Counted from the first letter of the stretch, positions 1 through 14,900 are shown. The stretch: 64,000 nt of DNA from Atrichornis clamosus (GCA_013400975.1 WBMZ01002995.1:173329-237328); one strand, 5' to 3'. Numbers and translations: made by a program. Notes: generated from the sequence alone by a model not told the origin.

Positions 1-2861
1 TCTGCATTGTTGCATATCATGTGTCAGTGATGCACAAAGCCCTGTAATACGGGAATCAATCGTCATCCACTAAAAAAACCCTCTGGAGCTCGTTGTTGGC
101 TTTCCTAACTTTGGACTTTATTCAGTTTTATTCCAGCACATATTGAGTGCAGAATCACCTAAGTGAAGCAGTAGGACTTTCTAAACTTCACTAAATGCAA
201 AATACTTTGTCAGCAGTGATCTGACCTTTGATGGACCTGGTTTGGAACCTAACTTTCTGTCAGGTCTTTCAAATGCATTCAGATATAATACTTCACTTGC
301 TTGCTTACAAATGGAGTGCAGAAAGCAGCTCCTAGCTGAGGCAGGGAATGATATGCATTTCCCAGAGCTTATAAACAAGCCTGTAGTATGTCACATCCAC
401 AGTGATACCAGGTCAGTGTAGAGCTGCTTACCTCAGCAGGAGGCAGTGAATTTTCCTTTCCTTTTTTTTTCCATATTTTTAATAGGAAAATATTAAGGAT
501 AATGATGATTATTTAGTGGGAAGGGAGTGCTTTTCTGTTTCATCAACTCTCTCATCACCAATTCTTTCTCCACCCTGGTCAGTAGCATACTTGGGAATTA
601 ATATAAAAAAACTTAGTTTTGTTATCTGACTTACTGTTTGCTGTAAAGGAGAGAAGCTGCAGCTGACAATCAGAACTTATAAACAGAACTGCGTGGATCA
701 TGGAAGTGTTCTTACATCTGTATTTTTCCATGGTTTTACTTTCCTTTTACCCTCTAATTACAACATTGTATACCACTGGAATTTTTGTCTATTTTCATGA
801 CGTTCCACGAGTGTTAGCTATAAAGTGTGGAGCATTTTAGAAGAAAGAAGAAAGGCTGGACCAGTTTCATGCAACTCAGTGTGTCAGAATCTCACACTTG
901 GGGCTTCTGTGTTACACAGCATCAACACGGTTTGTTGGCTGTAGACGTGTGTGTGTGTATGGATACACACATGCATAGAAACATATTTTGGAGTGATGCT
1001 AAGGCTGCACAGTTAATCACATGGGAAACTATGCTTTGGGATATGGCCCCAGCCAGAAGGCAGACATGGCTGGGTCTGTCTTGAGCCAGAGCATGATCTC
1101 CTTGCAAACAGGGTTTTCTCATTCTGGAGCTGTTAAACTGGGAAGAAGTGGGTGTTGCATCTGTGCAAACTTGAGATTTTTCTGGGATGCATGGGTAGAA
1201 TTTTACAGAAATGACATGTTTCTAACACAATAGCTAGCTGCTGAGCAAGAAGCTAGCTGTCTCCTGCAAGGCACAGAGACACATCATCTTCTGAAGATAG
1301 CGTTCCCTGACTTTTTTTTTGATTGCAAAATAACTTCTTCTGTAGCCTCATTTTGTAAAGAGCTGAATTATTTCCTGGAACTTAAAACAAAGAAAGACAT
1401 CAAACCAAAAATATTATTCTAAGAAAAGTTCTTGCTGTGAAAATCCTAAGTTGAAATGCTAAATGTTGGCAAAGTTTCAAGTGTCAGAAAGCCTTGCCAA
1501 AAATCACCACTATCTGCCCTCATAATCTGATTTTTCCATGTTGTTGGTTGGGTTGTTTTGGATTTTTTTTGACTAATGAGTGTGCAGCTAGTCATACTTG
1601 ATCATGTCCCAAGAAAAATTAAAAAAAAAAGACTGCACTATCTAACAGATATGGGGACTTTGTTCCAGTATGCTGGAGGAAGGAGTAAGCCCTCCAGACT
1701 TGCTTCTTGTATTTATTTGGGATTGCTGCTGTGATTTTCAGCAGAGACAGGACTAGGAATTGAGCTGCCTGTGTGCACCAAGTGGAATTTGTGCCTGATC
1801 CCGGGTTGTTCTCTGGGTGTCCCATGTCCTTTGTGTCAGGGTTGGAGTGGTGGGGATGGCTTAGTCATAGCTTGAATGGCACCACTCCTTTGGAAGCACT
1901 GGGACCACGTTTTAGGAGGCCCCAGTGAGCCAAAGGAGGTGAGTGTTGATGAAGAGCTGAGAAGCCTCATACCAAGGAGGAGATCGAGGAGGAACTTGGC
2001 TTTTATGGATTTCTGGACACAGAAGACATTTCATGACCCAAGGAACTTTTCAGTTGCACAAGAGAGGTTCAAAGACTTGACCATAAACTCATCATTCACC
2101 CTGCAAGATGAAATAAGTTGATGTTAATTAGGACAAAATCCAGCATAAAGTGAGATGGACCATGTGTTGAATGGATGCAAGCTGCTAAACAATGAGAAAA
2201 TAGAGTGTGCCTCTTAACTGAACTGAAATACAACCAAGTGAAATTTTTATGCTAAAATAACATTAACAGTTTGCTGTTTCCCTTTTTATTTTTGTGGAGA
2301 CTGAAAGAACAGCTGAGAAGCGTTAATGGATTTTACTGTGTGATTTAAATGCAGATGTGAAATATTAATAATTTAAATACAGATATTTGCAGATGGTAGC
2401 CATCACTTGTCATAGCTTTTCAGTCACCTCTAAAACCTGGCAAAGAACTGGTGCAAAAGTCAGGAGACAAAAAGAGACCAGGTCCTCCATCCTGGCTAAC
2501 TGCAGACTGGTGCAGGAGCATTGAAGAGAGTCCTCAGGGGTTGTGTCTATTTAGATCTGGAACTTTGAAAGCAACAGTCATAAAGATAGATTTTGGGCAT
2601 CTAGACCACATGCTTCTGTGGGAGTAAGATGCCTGAATACTTTCTAAAACTTGTTTGAAATCACTGTGACTGCACTTCTGGTGAAGACTCTGAATCACAG
2701 CTTTGGAGTGTATCTAATCTATCTTTTGGCTCTGGGACAGCTTTTATCTGGTCATAGGAAAGTGGATCACTGTGTGGTTAGAACAAAATTTGTAACTAAC
2801 ACCTAAATAAAATTTGCCTTAAAGCTTTTGATATTCTATCGTTTTCATTATATTATTGCAG
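1..2861 (+). other. ACAD intron (left part outside window)
   Basis: No exon with the expected N-terminal ACAD helices could be recognised on the plus strand here. The upstream exons are probably beyond the left edge. An open frame at 1876-2121 has no family resemblance that I recognise. Otherwise this is AT-rich unique sequence. Confidence 0.6.
952..971. repeat. TG/CA palindrome
   Basis: TGTGTGTAT-GG-ATACACACA is a perfect 9-bp inverted repeat with a 2-nt centre, at the end of a short (TG)n run. Confidence 0.9.
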
Positions 2862-2968
2862 GTTTGGTTCTCATGAGTTGAAAAAACAGTTCCTCATACC
2901 AACTATAGCTGGTGATTTTGTGGCTTGCTTGGGAATCAGTGAAGCTGGAGCTGGGTCAGATGTCGCAA
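2862..2968 (+). CDS. ACAD exon (first in window): end of N-domain and signature 1
   Basis: The exon is bounded by a pyrimidine-rich acceptor ending in CAG and a GTAAGT donor. It starts with the last base of a split codon and reads FGSHELKKQFLIPTIAGDF, then GISEAGAGSDVA. The second block is the ACAD substrate/flavin-binding loop (first PROSITE signature). FGSHELKKQFL is the usual 'G-x-x-x-x-K-x-x-(F/Y)-L-P' run just before it. It leaves one base of a codon for the next exon, giving Asn after the signature. Confidence 0.9.
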
Positions 2969-5900
2969 GTAAGTTAACCTAGCAAACTGCCAATTTTAGA
3001 CAGCCTGATGTTTTAATGGAAACAGTCTGTTCTTCCTGACCCTTCACTTTGCCCCCATCCTTTGTAAGAAACAAAAGGAAGGAAAGTCTGGTGTGGTGAG
3101 GGCAAAAAGCAACATTCCAGGAGCAGTAACACATGCTTCTCATGCATCCAAAAGCAATAAATTTTAACGTGTTTGTCAGGTGAATCAATAGCAGTAACCT
3201 TGTATAGGATGAGCACAACAGATTAAAGCAGCTGTTTTGCTGCCCCAGTTTTCTTCTAGTGTTGTCCTTCTGCTGCCTCCCCTGTTCTGTCCAGGCTCAC
3301 CCCTGGCAGGAGCAGTCCATCACCTCTTTAGTTGCACAGCCACCATCATTCTTGCAACTCCAGATGTCTGCCTTAAAACAGACCTCTCCACTGAATGTGG
3401 GCAAACTACAGAGCCACTCTTCTGAAAATAATGGCATCACTTTCACAATGTGTTACCTCACCTCAGTCCCTTCTGTCATTCCTGTGAAGCAAAAATATCT
3501 CTGAACTGGTGATTGTTTTATTTATAGGTAATGAAGAATTTGCTATGTCAAATCTATTATCTTAGTGACTTAGTTACCTTACATGCAACTGTTTTTCTTG
3601 GTTTAGTGCAAGAATATGTTTTAAAACCTGTACAAATGAAACTATTATTCTGAGGTGTCTGAAGTGTCTGAGGCAGTAGAAAATTTGAACAATTAAATTA
3701 AAACAGATACTGTAGAAAAAGAAAAGGTATCTCCTCTGACTATGAACCATGGACTTGTTGGAAAAGGGAATGATAAGTAGCCACTTTTAGAGGTTTAGTT
3801 GTTGGTCAGAGCATGGCTAAGAACACATTGTGCTCTTACAAATTACTGAGACAACATCTTCCTGCAGACTAACTTGCCAAGTATGACAGACATTTTTTAT
3901 CAGAGGAGTCCTATGTCCATCTCCTTGACCAAACTCATGTTGTTTTTCAAGGCAAATAGATAATTATCCAGTGCTCAAGCAAGGGTGCAGCAGGTAGATT
4001 TCAAGAGAGTTAATGCATGTAATGAAATAATGGGACTAAATCTTCCTGCATGATCCATTGCTGTTTTCCTTTCTGCGTTAATTAAATTTGTTCATAAGAA
4101 AAATTCCTTAATTTTAGTAGACTTGTTTATTAAACAGTACTTATTCATAATACTTAATAATTATAAACAATAAGTATATAAATATTAAATTTAAATATTA
4201 TTTAAAATTAATATTAATTCTCATTATAATTTAAATATTATTTAGAAATAAATAATGAAACTTGTAATAATAGTTAATACTTTACTTATTTAAGTAATTA
4301 GAAATTTGAATTTTGCTAATGTAGGAAATACATCATTTATTTTAATGAATGCCTCCTAGTTTAATTAGATGATTATCAGAAATTTCTAAATATGAATTTA
4401 ATTTTTTGATGCAGTGTTCCAGATAATAAGTAACATAAATATTCTTTCAGCAGCATGTTGTTTATCATCTAGTTAAAGTGGTATGATATACTTAGATTAA
4501 TGCAGTTAGAAACCAATTTGGAATCAACTAGGAGTGTTTAATGAACCTATGCTGCAGCTTGGAGCAGACTGCAGGATGAAACGACAATACTTTCTCACCT
4601 GTTGTGGAAGATCTGATCCCTGGTATAAGTCCCAAAACCAGCTTACTGTGCTTCTAACGGGTGATTAAATGGACAACTTAGGTATGAGCAACAATAGCTT
4701 GTGTTCTGAGTTGCACCATTTTGCACCATCTCCAGGCGGCCCAGCTGTAAAGTAGACTGAGCTGTGTGAAACTGCTCTTGGTGCTTCCTTTGATTTCTTA
4801 AACTATTGGGATGTTTGTCTCTGTTAGGTGAGTGAAGGGACATAGCAACTGTTCACACATGAAGGTTGGGGTTGGTTCTGCCATGTGAGCCAGTATATTT
4901 TAAACTGAGGAATGACACAGAGTGAGGTATCTCAAGCATTTTTTCCTGACAGTTCCAAAATTACTGAAGGTGATATGAACACAGAAGACAAAAAAAGTGT
5001 TTACATGAGAACTGAAATGTTCCTCCAACTAATTTATTCAAAATTAATCAGAACAAAAAGGACTGTGTATATTAGTCTAATACAAAATTCATGTCAATTT
5101 GAAGCAACACCTGTCTGCTTTCAAATGTAGTTGAATATTGTCCATAGTATTGACCATGTGCAACAAAACAGAGTTGGCTTGAGAAGAAAACAGTACAGTA
5201 CAGTTGGTACAGAAATCGTCTTTAATTTCAGGATTCTGGTACCACAAAGCATACACATTTGTGTCACTTTTAATGATATTATCTCATTCTATCTCACTCC
5301 AATTCCACAATTTATAGAATGTTTTGCTGATAGTCTGTGGGTATATGTAAGAACACATCATGGAAGACACTTCCTCTTTTCTTCAAGTTGTGTCCAGGGA
5401 ACTGCACCTTGTACCACTGTTGATGTCTGCCTCTCCCACAGAGATATCTAGCCCTGTTTTGTCTCAGTGAAATCCTGTCTTTCTGCTTTTCTGGGTTGAG
5501 GCCATCTTTTTGGAGCCTAAAGCCCCAGAATTTCACATAGTGTCTATAATGGTAGAAACACTTTTCCAACCCTAATAGAAGTATTACTCTCCAGTATGTG
5601 ATGTTACACAAGAGTTTGCAAACTTGTGAATCCTGTGATTAACTGTGGGTCATTTTCATTAAGAGTTTGCTGTTGAAACATTGCAGGATTCTGCAATCAT
5701 TCTTACTGCTTTGTGTCTGAGTACTTGTACTTGCCATGTTAAATTTGAAAACTCAAAACCATTCCTTTCCTGCTGGGCCATACTTCCGTTGTCTGTGTTG
5801 GTGATGTCCCAAGTCTGTGTCACCAGCAAATTAAATTAGTGTATTCCTATGCTTTTAAAGGTCATTAATGGAAATATTCAATAAGCTTCATCCAGAGATT

Positions 5901-8900
5901 GATATCCAAGGAGGAGCTTAACTAGTACCCTCCCTGCACATCAGAACTTCCTCTTTTAATGCAACCTGATGCAATTTCCCCTTTGCCAAGTTCCTTCCAC
6001 TTTTGTCCTAATTCTTATCTTTTCAAATTTTAACTCATAGTTACCTAGTAGTGTCAATTTTACTTGCTTGGGTCCAATAGGATCTTTCCTGTTCTGATTT
6101 TCTTTAGAAAAATCAATTTCATAATAAACAAATCAGATTGGGTTGAAATCATATACCATGGGTAAGTTGAATTCTCTTTCCTTTCCAAATGTATTTTGAG
6201 GCTATGCAGATTGCCAAAATCAGCAACCTCTGTTTTCACTAATTCCAATTTCTGTGCAGTCCTTCTTGTGGATGTTTTGCTTCGTCAGCTATATTGTGAA
6301 TCCCTTTGTAATCTCCTCTGAAATATTTCTTTTTCTGAAGTGTCCTATATATGCCCCATTCTCTTTTCATTTGTGTGACTGAAACAGTTTTGTTTGCCAC
6401 CTCAACCTTCTTCAACTTGGTTGGTTTGCATCTGCAAGTTTTAAGTTAGTTCAACCTGTTGCAGTACTTCTGACTTCCAAACTGCAGCTTACTTTGATGA
6501 TTAATCTTGTTCCTTTCCTGCAAGTCATCTCCTGTTTTTTGAAGTGATTATTCATTCAGTTAGGCTTGAAGGTATTTCTTTAAAGTTTCAGGGTTTTTCT
6601 GCCCTGTTCTGATGATGTACATTTCAGATATATGTTCTTCATATTTTACATGAAGGACATGTGTTGACTGTCTTTGACCGTGATTTGACCTTAAAAGTTG
6701 AACTCAACCTTGCCTTTAGTCAAATCTATTTAGATGCATGGCTGGACTCAGGAGTGCAGTGGAGAAGAAAATTGAGGCTCGAGTATGTGTGAATTGAATG
6801 GTGAAGTGACCAGCCCTGGTTGCTTATATGGCACTAGCTGTATCATAGGCCTCTGGTGATGCCTTGTTCTCTTTCCTAGAAGGGATTCTCAGAGCATTCT
6901 GTGTAAGTTGTTGAGTCGTAAAAACTACAGTGGTGTGGGCCTGCAAAAATGAGTTATGGAGCACCCACTGAAGTAGCCTTTTCTGAGAGTTATGATTTAT
7001 CAGGGAAAATAATCAGGCAAATATTCCAAATTATCTTCATAGCCATATTCCTGAATCTTCTTGACCTTAGTAAATTCTTAAGTAGGTTTTCACAGCCTGC
7101 TATATTTTAAACATAAAACTTACATAAAACTCTGATTTTATCATCTTTCTTCTAATTAATCAACTCTTCATAAATTCATTTTAAACAGTCATTTCTCAAG
7201 TGTTTGGAACAAACTATGAACAATTGAATCTGGGAGTACTTGAACATTCTCATTAGTAAGGCATTTGCTCTTTAATCTCTGTTTGGGTGGTTAGGCCCCT
7301 GTGACGTCATGCTTGAAAGAACTATTTACACTTGTGGTAACATCACAGTGCTCATTGTTCCTTTGTAGACCTTCTATGAGACTTCTATCTAATCTCTTCA
7401 GTAGCTGTTCCACAACAAAAGGATGTGTGATGTAAATCAGTGTGTGTGCTCCCATCCTTGTCACACTCTTTCAGTACAGTCACGTTTCTTATTTCAGCTC
7501 CTGTGTGTCCTTCATTTATTTAGTCTTCATGTAAATGAGTGTCCAGTGTCTGTGTCCATATATTACGAGTGCCAGTACTTTATAGTCCTTCAGTTTCTTG
7601 GCCTTCATTATTATACAGATTTCATATCGAGTCCCTATCAAGACAGATTTGGCACAGTCCTTTCGTTGAGTGAATAGCTCTATGTCTGCTGTTTTTATCC
7701 ACATTAGTACTGTCTCTCGCCCTTGCTGTTCATCATTATTGGCTAGTACATTCCTTTAGCTGTAGCTATATCCCATACTTCCATGTTTTATACTTCATAT
7801 AATTTTCTCCCATCATTTTTCCCCTGTTCCTTCATTAACAAGACTACTTATCAGCCGTGCAGACCTCAGTCCCAGTTTATCTCGTAAACGAAGAGCGGAT
7901 ACTTGGGTTTGCTTTTGTTTTATGTTTAGAGCCTTTGGGAAGAATGTTCATGTGCAGGTTGAGGTGGGTGAGTATGAAAGTATAACCAGATGACTTAAAC
8001 GTGCCTGCCCGCCTGGTGTCTGACTCCCACCTTCCGAGTCCACGGTCACCTCAGTGGATGGGCTCTTACAGACTTTATAGTCTTGTTAGATTTACAGGTG
8101 CTATTAGGAGTGTGGCAGGGTCCTCTTAAACCATCCCCTACTTATAGCTGGACATCTGTTGGAGAGTCATCCTCAATTGGGGTTCTAGTCAAAGAAGTTC
8201 AATTGCAGGGAAAAGGAGCCAGCCCTTTGGAAATTCTGCTGGAGTGTAAATAATAACTAATGATTCACTCCAGCTGTCTGTGGCAGCTAGGGCTGCTCAC
8301 AGCATGATGTGAACACTCACAGATGAAAATAAGATTGTTTTTTCCTGGGTGTATAAATAGCAGGTGTTTAGAACTCCTTCATGTACAGACATTCATAGCA
8401 TTTAGACTTGCCCTTTGATAGTTTATCAGCTTTGAATTTATTGTGCCATTCTGACCAAGAACATGCAGGAAGTGCATGTAGTTATATCTTTATGTGTACA
8501 CAGATATCAAGGCTGATGTTTGTTTAAGTCAAGACTCTGGAATTAATGGCCTCCTGAGGACTAGAGTACCCAGTAAGAGAAACTCTGACAGATCACCTCA
8601 GGGTGATCTATGCTTCTGTCCTAAGTCTCTGACCAGCACATTTAGTTAGGAAGTTTTCTGCTTTCATCCACTGGGATGAAGACTCCACCTAAAGGAGGGT
8701 GAGAGAAGTGGTCCTGTTTACCTGGCTTGCCTTCCGAGAGTTGCCCAGACTGGTTTGCTGTGTGCCTGGAAAGGTTAGAGGATGTGGGGGTATAAGGGAG
8801 AACCAAATATTAATTGTCTGTCTGAGAGCAAGGGAGTGACTCTGCCAGTCACAGATGGACCAATATATCCCTTCTTCACAAGAATGACCCTTCATTTCCT

Positions 8901-11900
8901 ATGTTTTGAAATAGATATCAAGACAACGGCTGTGAGAAAGGGGGATGACTATGTCATAAATGGTGGTAAGATGTGGATTACATCTGGGAGCCAGGCAGAT
9001 TGGATGTGCCTCCTGGCAAACACCAGTGAAGGACCTCCCCATCGAAACAAATCTCTCATATGTCTGCCAATGGATCTACCTGGTAATAACACAGAACTCT
9101 TTGTCTTCTAATTTGGTTTTATTGGTGATTTTTTTATGCCTAATACAAGAAGGAAAGGTGTTTAACAGAAAGGACTGCACCCATAAATGCTCTTCTAAGT
9201 TAGGTATTTCATTGTCATACAAAGTTGATGCTGAAATGCATTTGCATACTTCCACACAAAAGCAGGGGATCAGAAGAAAGGAGAAGAAAGTTAAATACTT
9301 TGCAGACCTCAGCTTGTGACTCCTGAATAATTTTATATGGAGAGCTCTTTTCACCAAAAATAAATTTATAGAAGTTGTTCAGATACATTTTCATGGGAAT
9401 GATTCATAACCATATGAAAGGAAAAGGATAAAGAGTTTAGAGATTTCAAACTTGGGAAATACCTCTCAAGGCAAGTGTGCTGGGCTTGCTGAAGAGAAGT
9501 GCAGGCATACCCGGAGTTCTTCATGGCTGTGCTGTGCAAAGGGATCTTTTTGCCAGGGCACTACTATCAGTTTAATTTATAAAAATAATCTGTGAGTTAA
9601 ATGTGGGCTGGAGTGAAAGATTCAAATGTCTTGGAAGCAGGGGTTTGGTTTTGAATAAGACTAGTAATTTGGGTGAAGACATGGAAGACATACATCCTGA
9701 TCTAAGTGTACAAGTTTCAGTGGCACAGTCCACACGGTGTCTGTTCCTGAGTAATCTGCAGATCTTGCAGAAATAATGTGCTTTATGCATAAAGGACATC
9801 ATTCAGAGAGGATGCAGTTAAGGTTGTGCTGGTGGGCATCTTTTGCAGTTTTGACACTTGTTCAAAAATTTTTAAACCTTTTAGGCCGTTACTCTTTTTA
9901 ACATTTAAAAATGTGCAATGTATTAATTTGTGTACTATATAATATACAGTATATTTAACTGTGTCATTCTAAACATTAATATTTATTTAATATAATGAAA
10001 CTCTTATTTTAATATAATTTAGTATGTATTAAATCTAGAATAATGTATGTTGATGCATTTATATATAAAATATTTAAACTTGTGGCTTTTTTGTTCATTC
10101 AATTTACACACAGAATATGTGCCATTATTGGCATTTCACATGTCAGAACACCACCATGGCAGTGAAGGGAAGGTCTGTATGTTCACTTCATGGATTAGAC
10201 TGAGAACAAACCCCAGGTTTCCAGTGTTGCAAAACAGAGTGATTCCCTTCTTAAGGGAATGTCTTTTAAGGGAATTTGAGTACAGAGTCTGTGAGTTGCC
10301 TTGGGAATCAAGCGAATTCTGAGTGGGCTGTGAGTTTCTACAACCTCTGCTCATGCGAGACAGGCTTTGAATGGGAGCTGACAGAAGGCAGACCTGAGCT
10401 GCTTCACCAGTTGTAGACTTTGGCCTTATTGAGAAGTGATGAATGAACATATAATGCAGAGCCAGAATCTCTCTGAATTTCCAGGTAAATTCACTTATCA
10501 GCCATCTGCTGATAAATGAATGTAGTCCTTCTTGTGATTTTTTTTCATTAAAGGGTTGGAATGCAAATGCAATACTACGTCTCTGAGATCAGTCTTCCTA
10601 AAACAACAAAGCAGCTGTCCCAATCTTGATGGCAGATCAAATATACAAAAATTGACTTAGAGGTTTTGAGCTACTTTGCTTACTCCAAAAAGGCACAAAT
10701 TGTTGTAACTTTATGAGACAGGAGTTGTTAGATCACACAGCCTACACTTTACCTGTATTAAACAGATTTAGAGTAGAAAGACTGCCTGAGACACCTGAAG
10801 CTGATCTGCAGAAGTGTAGACATCTTCCGAGTAACAAAACTTGCACTCCTCGAAGTGCATATGTTTTAATCCTTCTGTGATGATACACATATTTACCTCC
10901 AAAGGTGTCACAGTACCAAGATTGGTGACCTTTGGAAATGAAGTATTAAGACTGCTGATTGTGCTCAGTGGGTGAGTCATATCAGAAGTGAGATTTTTCA
11001 GGAAGCTCCATCTGTTTTGATACATCCTAAGGATGTCTGTGTGCTAAAGATTGTGCTCCATGGAGGGCAGCAGACCAAGACTGTACAGGAAGTGTCTGGA
11101 GGACATCACCGAATGATGCACTCTCAAACGTCTGCGGATGTGTGTGTGCCAAAGCTCAACAACAACTGCAATGGAGAGCAAATGTGTTCTGTCTGACTCA
11201 CTGCTGCAGTCACCACCCTATAGGGCTGGGGAAGGAAGAATCCAAGGTGCATTTTTTTGCAAAAATCGATATTGTTTCTTACTTTTATAATGTGGTTTAA
11301 AAAAAAAAAAGATTCTAAGTCTGAAAGTGAATTATTAACTTCAACAATTGGTAATTTATTGGAGACATGAAGTAGAATTTGTTTATTCTGATTTTAGATA
11401 TATTTACTGTCTAATCTGGGGCAAAGCAAATCATGGTCTAGATTTGACAGACATTGCTGAATGCATTTCTCACAAAAGGAATTTGGATAAAGCACTATAG
11501 ATCCACAGTAGATACCCAAACTGGGTGAATACTCCTCATACTAACAATGTCCTAAAGACGAAGCTGAGTTTTTCATATGTTGAAAGAGGATCTAACAAGT
11601 TGTAAAACGTCTGTGAGTAAGATATATGGACAAATAGCTTGCAGCCCTAATCTGGTAACTATTTGTCCTCTGGTTTGTCCTCTGAGTCCTCTGATAGCAC
11701 TTGGGGAGATTGCAAGGAGGAGTTAATAAAGAGAAGAGCAACCAGGAAAAGGGAGAGAACGTGTTTCTTGGGTTGAAATTTAAAATGTGTCTGTTTCCAT
11801 TTGTAATGGCACTAAATGGTGTCATGAGAGAGCAACTGCCTTTCTCTCAAGATAGAATATAGGAAATAAAACAGATTGTCAGAAGGCTGGAGGAATGTGA

Positions 11901-14900
11901 GAAAATGAAAAATCAAAGACACTTGGGAAGAATTGCTCAGGAAGAGAGGTAGCAATCCATCTTAGTGATACTGGTGCAAGTAGCTCAAATGGCTCTGTCA
12001 GAGTGACTTTAGTAAGTCAGGTGCTTGGCCTTGATAAATTAAGATTTCTGTGTTATTGTGTGTGATTTATTTAATACAGACAAACTCCAGAAGTTATCTG
12101 GGCCCATGATTTCTACTGTTGCTGATAATTTTTCATTTGTAGTACACTTTAGGAAGAGAAGATAATTAAATGAATAAAAGGAAGATTTTGGTGACCCTAT
12201 GGTGCCCAAAGAGATTATTACATACCATTGTCTTCTGAAATGTAGAGCATGTGGTAGCCACAGAAGGGGCATTACATGAGACTGATGCAGTTCTCACCCT
12301 TCCAGGTGAGAAACATGAATTAGTCTAAGAGCAGGTGAAACTGGTAAGGCACGACAAAGAGGGATGCTGTTGGATTCAGGAAAATTGAGCATACAGCCCA
12401 ATCTGGAAGATTTACAGATAGAAATCATTAACACATTTAGCAACTCTAACCAAACCTGTAAGAGCTTTCTGAAATAGTTGTTGCTCTATGTGGATCAGGG
12501 AAATAAACAGCAGGATTGACTTAGCAATATAATGAACTGTCAGGAGCTGTGCTTTCTCCAGTGGAGTCCTCAGTAAACCACCCACTAACGAGAGCAGTAA
12601 GTGCATCTTCATACGGGTGAGGAGCAGTGACTGCATAAAGCCAGCTGGCTTTAGACCTTACCTGATCTCTGAGACTCTCAAAGAAACAAAATAGTAGTAT
12701 TCCAATGGGAAACAATGTTCCAGAATTCATTTGGGCCTGTAAATGGCTCAGTGTGTGGTTGTTCAGCTCTGTTTTTAATATGGAAACAAACCACAAATGC
12801 TTTTTTGGCTGACTGGGTACAAATTGCTGGATAATTTTCAATTCGAGAGTTAAGAATTTTTATACAGCTGTCCTGATTTTATTCCTACGTTGATCACATA
12901 TCAGAGCAAGTCTTCCTAACACATAATCTGTTTACAGATTGGTTGGTGGATAAAAAAATCTTGAGTGGAAATTGTGGAATTCTATGTGGACCTTATTCTC
13001 AGAGTAATCTTGGCATTTGTAAATACTGTCAGTATTTCATCTCTGTGAAGATATGAAAATGTCCATAACCTTATTTAGTGCATCCAGAGAGAGTGAATTT
13101 GAAGGAAATGACTGCCAACTTCTTCTGCCTGCAAAACCGAAGTAATTTTCACATGGCTGAAGGCCTCCTATGAGTAAAAATCGAGATGTCTGTATTAGTT
13201 CAGAAAAATATGTTCTCTGAAAGCCATGAAGGATAGCAAGGTACAAACAAGTACAGAGGGATCACAACAATCTGTGTGGTGACCAACCAACTCCTCCTAA
13301 GCCACGTTAAGAGAGCAGTAGAGGCTTGAAAAAAAACAGGATGAAGAGGAAAATATTGACAGAATACCTCCTCATCGCAAAACTGGTTAGAATACCATGT
13401 ATGCGAGTAGTAAAAAGGTTTCGTTATCTGCGAACATATATATGCTGATTTGAAGGACTGTTTTGCTACATATATTGATGTGTCAGATGTAATCAACATG
13501 TTTTGCACAAACCCTCAGGCCTGGTTGTCGTCCTCCTTTTACTTTTGAAACATTCTTGACTTTCATCCTGAGTATTTGCATTAGCCCCAGAGCAACAGTG
13601 AGATAAAAACTGAAGACAGGGGAGTTGCCATAAGAAACAGTGGGTGCCTGCTACCAGTTGTAAGCCATGCCTGCATCTGGAGAACAGCAAGGAAGAACTT
13701 GTAGCTATGAAAACACAAACAAGGGGAAGGAGTCCTGCCCAGTGTGATGAGGCAGCTGAACCCTTATGTGGCCAGACCTGAATGAACCAGGTTCATCTTC
13801 AACAGACCATTGCATGTGGGGTCAGTCAGTGCTGTGCAGAGGGATCTGTGGGGAAGCAAGCCCTCCTCACAAACTTACTCACGGGAAAACTCAGAGTGAT
13901 CCTTGTACCAGAAAATACCAGGGTAGGCTGGAAAGGGAAGGATAAATAAGGAAGCGGGGGAAGGAAGAGGATTTCCAGTAGGAGAAATTCTCTAGTTGCA
14001 GCTTAAAACATAGCTCTGTTTTTGTCCTTATGGAATATTTCTCTACTGTTTCATACCAGTGCAGGCACTCAGCAAATACTGCCAAATTAAATTCCAGCAT
14101 TTTATTATAATGCTAGATAAAAATCAAACATAAGCAAATAAATATTGCATTGTTTGAAGACCTGTGTGAAGATTAGTACAACTAGTAAATATTTATTATT
14201 TGGAGACATAATGAAAAGTGGGACTTTTGCAATTACAGTTTCCAATTTGCTGTTTAAATTAAGTGGGAAAACTCTTTAAAATAGGATTTGGGCCATTTTG
14301 CTCCAGAATACTGTTATGTTTTTCCTAAATGTAGGTTTCACTGTTGTCTTGGAACATACATTCACATCTGCAAGCTTTTCTTTCTGAAACACTGTACTTG
14401 TTCATAGTGCTTCTATTTTTTGTAGCCTTTCTAATACCCTTCTTTCTTCAGGCATTCATGTTGCTAAAAAGATAGACAAACTGGGCATGAGGTCATCGGA
14501 CACAGCTCAGATCTTTTTTGAAGACGTAAGGGTCCCCAGCAAAAACCTCATCGGTGAGGAAGGAAAGGGGTTTACATACCAGATGTTGCAATTCCAAGAA
14601 GAGCGGCTGTGGGGAGTAGCCACTGGTAAGTCATCATTTGTGCTTCTGCAGCCAGGCAGGGACATGGGGGTCACTCTTCGCATGACTAACAGCACTTTCC
14701 TTTTCTTGGAAGTTGCAATGACCTCTTATGATCTGTTTTTTAAATCTGTCATAGCCTGGATACAGACGACATTCCCTTTCTGTAAAAAAACCTGACACAG
14801 AAAATATTTTGTGAGCCATCACAGAAGCTGTTTATGCCTTGCTTCTTTTTCTTGATGCTTCTGTGCTGATAAGAAAATATGGCATCATGTTATGTCTGCT

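Larger units (their letters stand above)
2969..8914 (+). other. ACAD intron, 5.9 kb
   Basis: AT-rich, including the stretch at 4120-4300, with no gene recognised on either strand. A full CRE-type palindrome TGACGTCA lies at 7302-7309. Confidence 0.75.
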
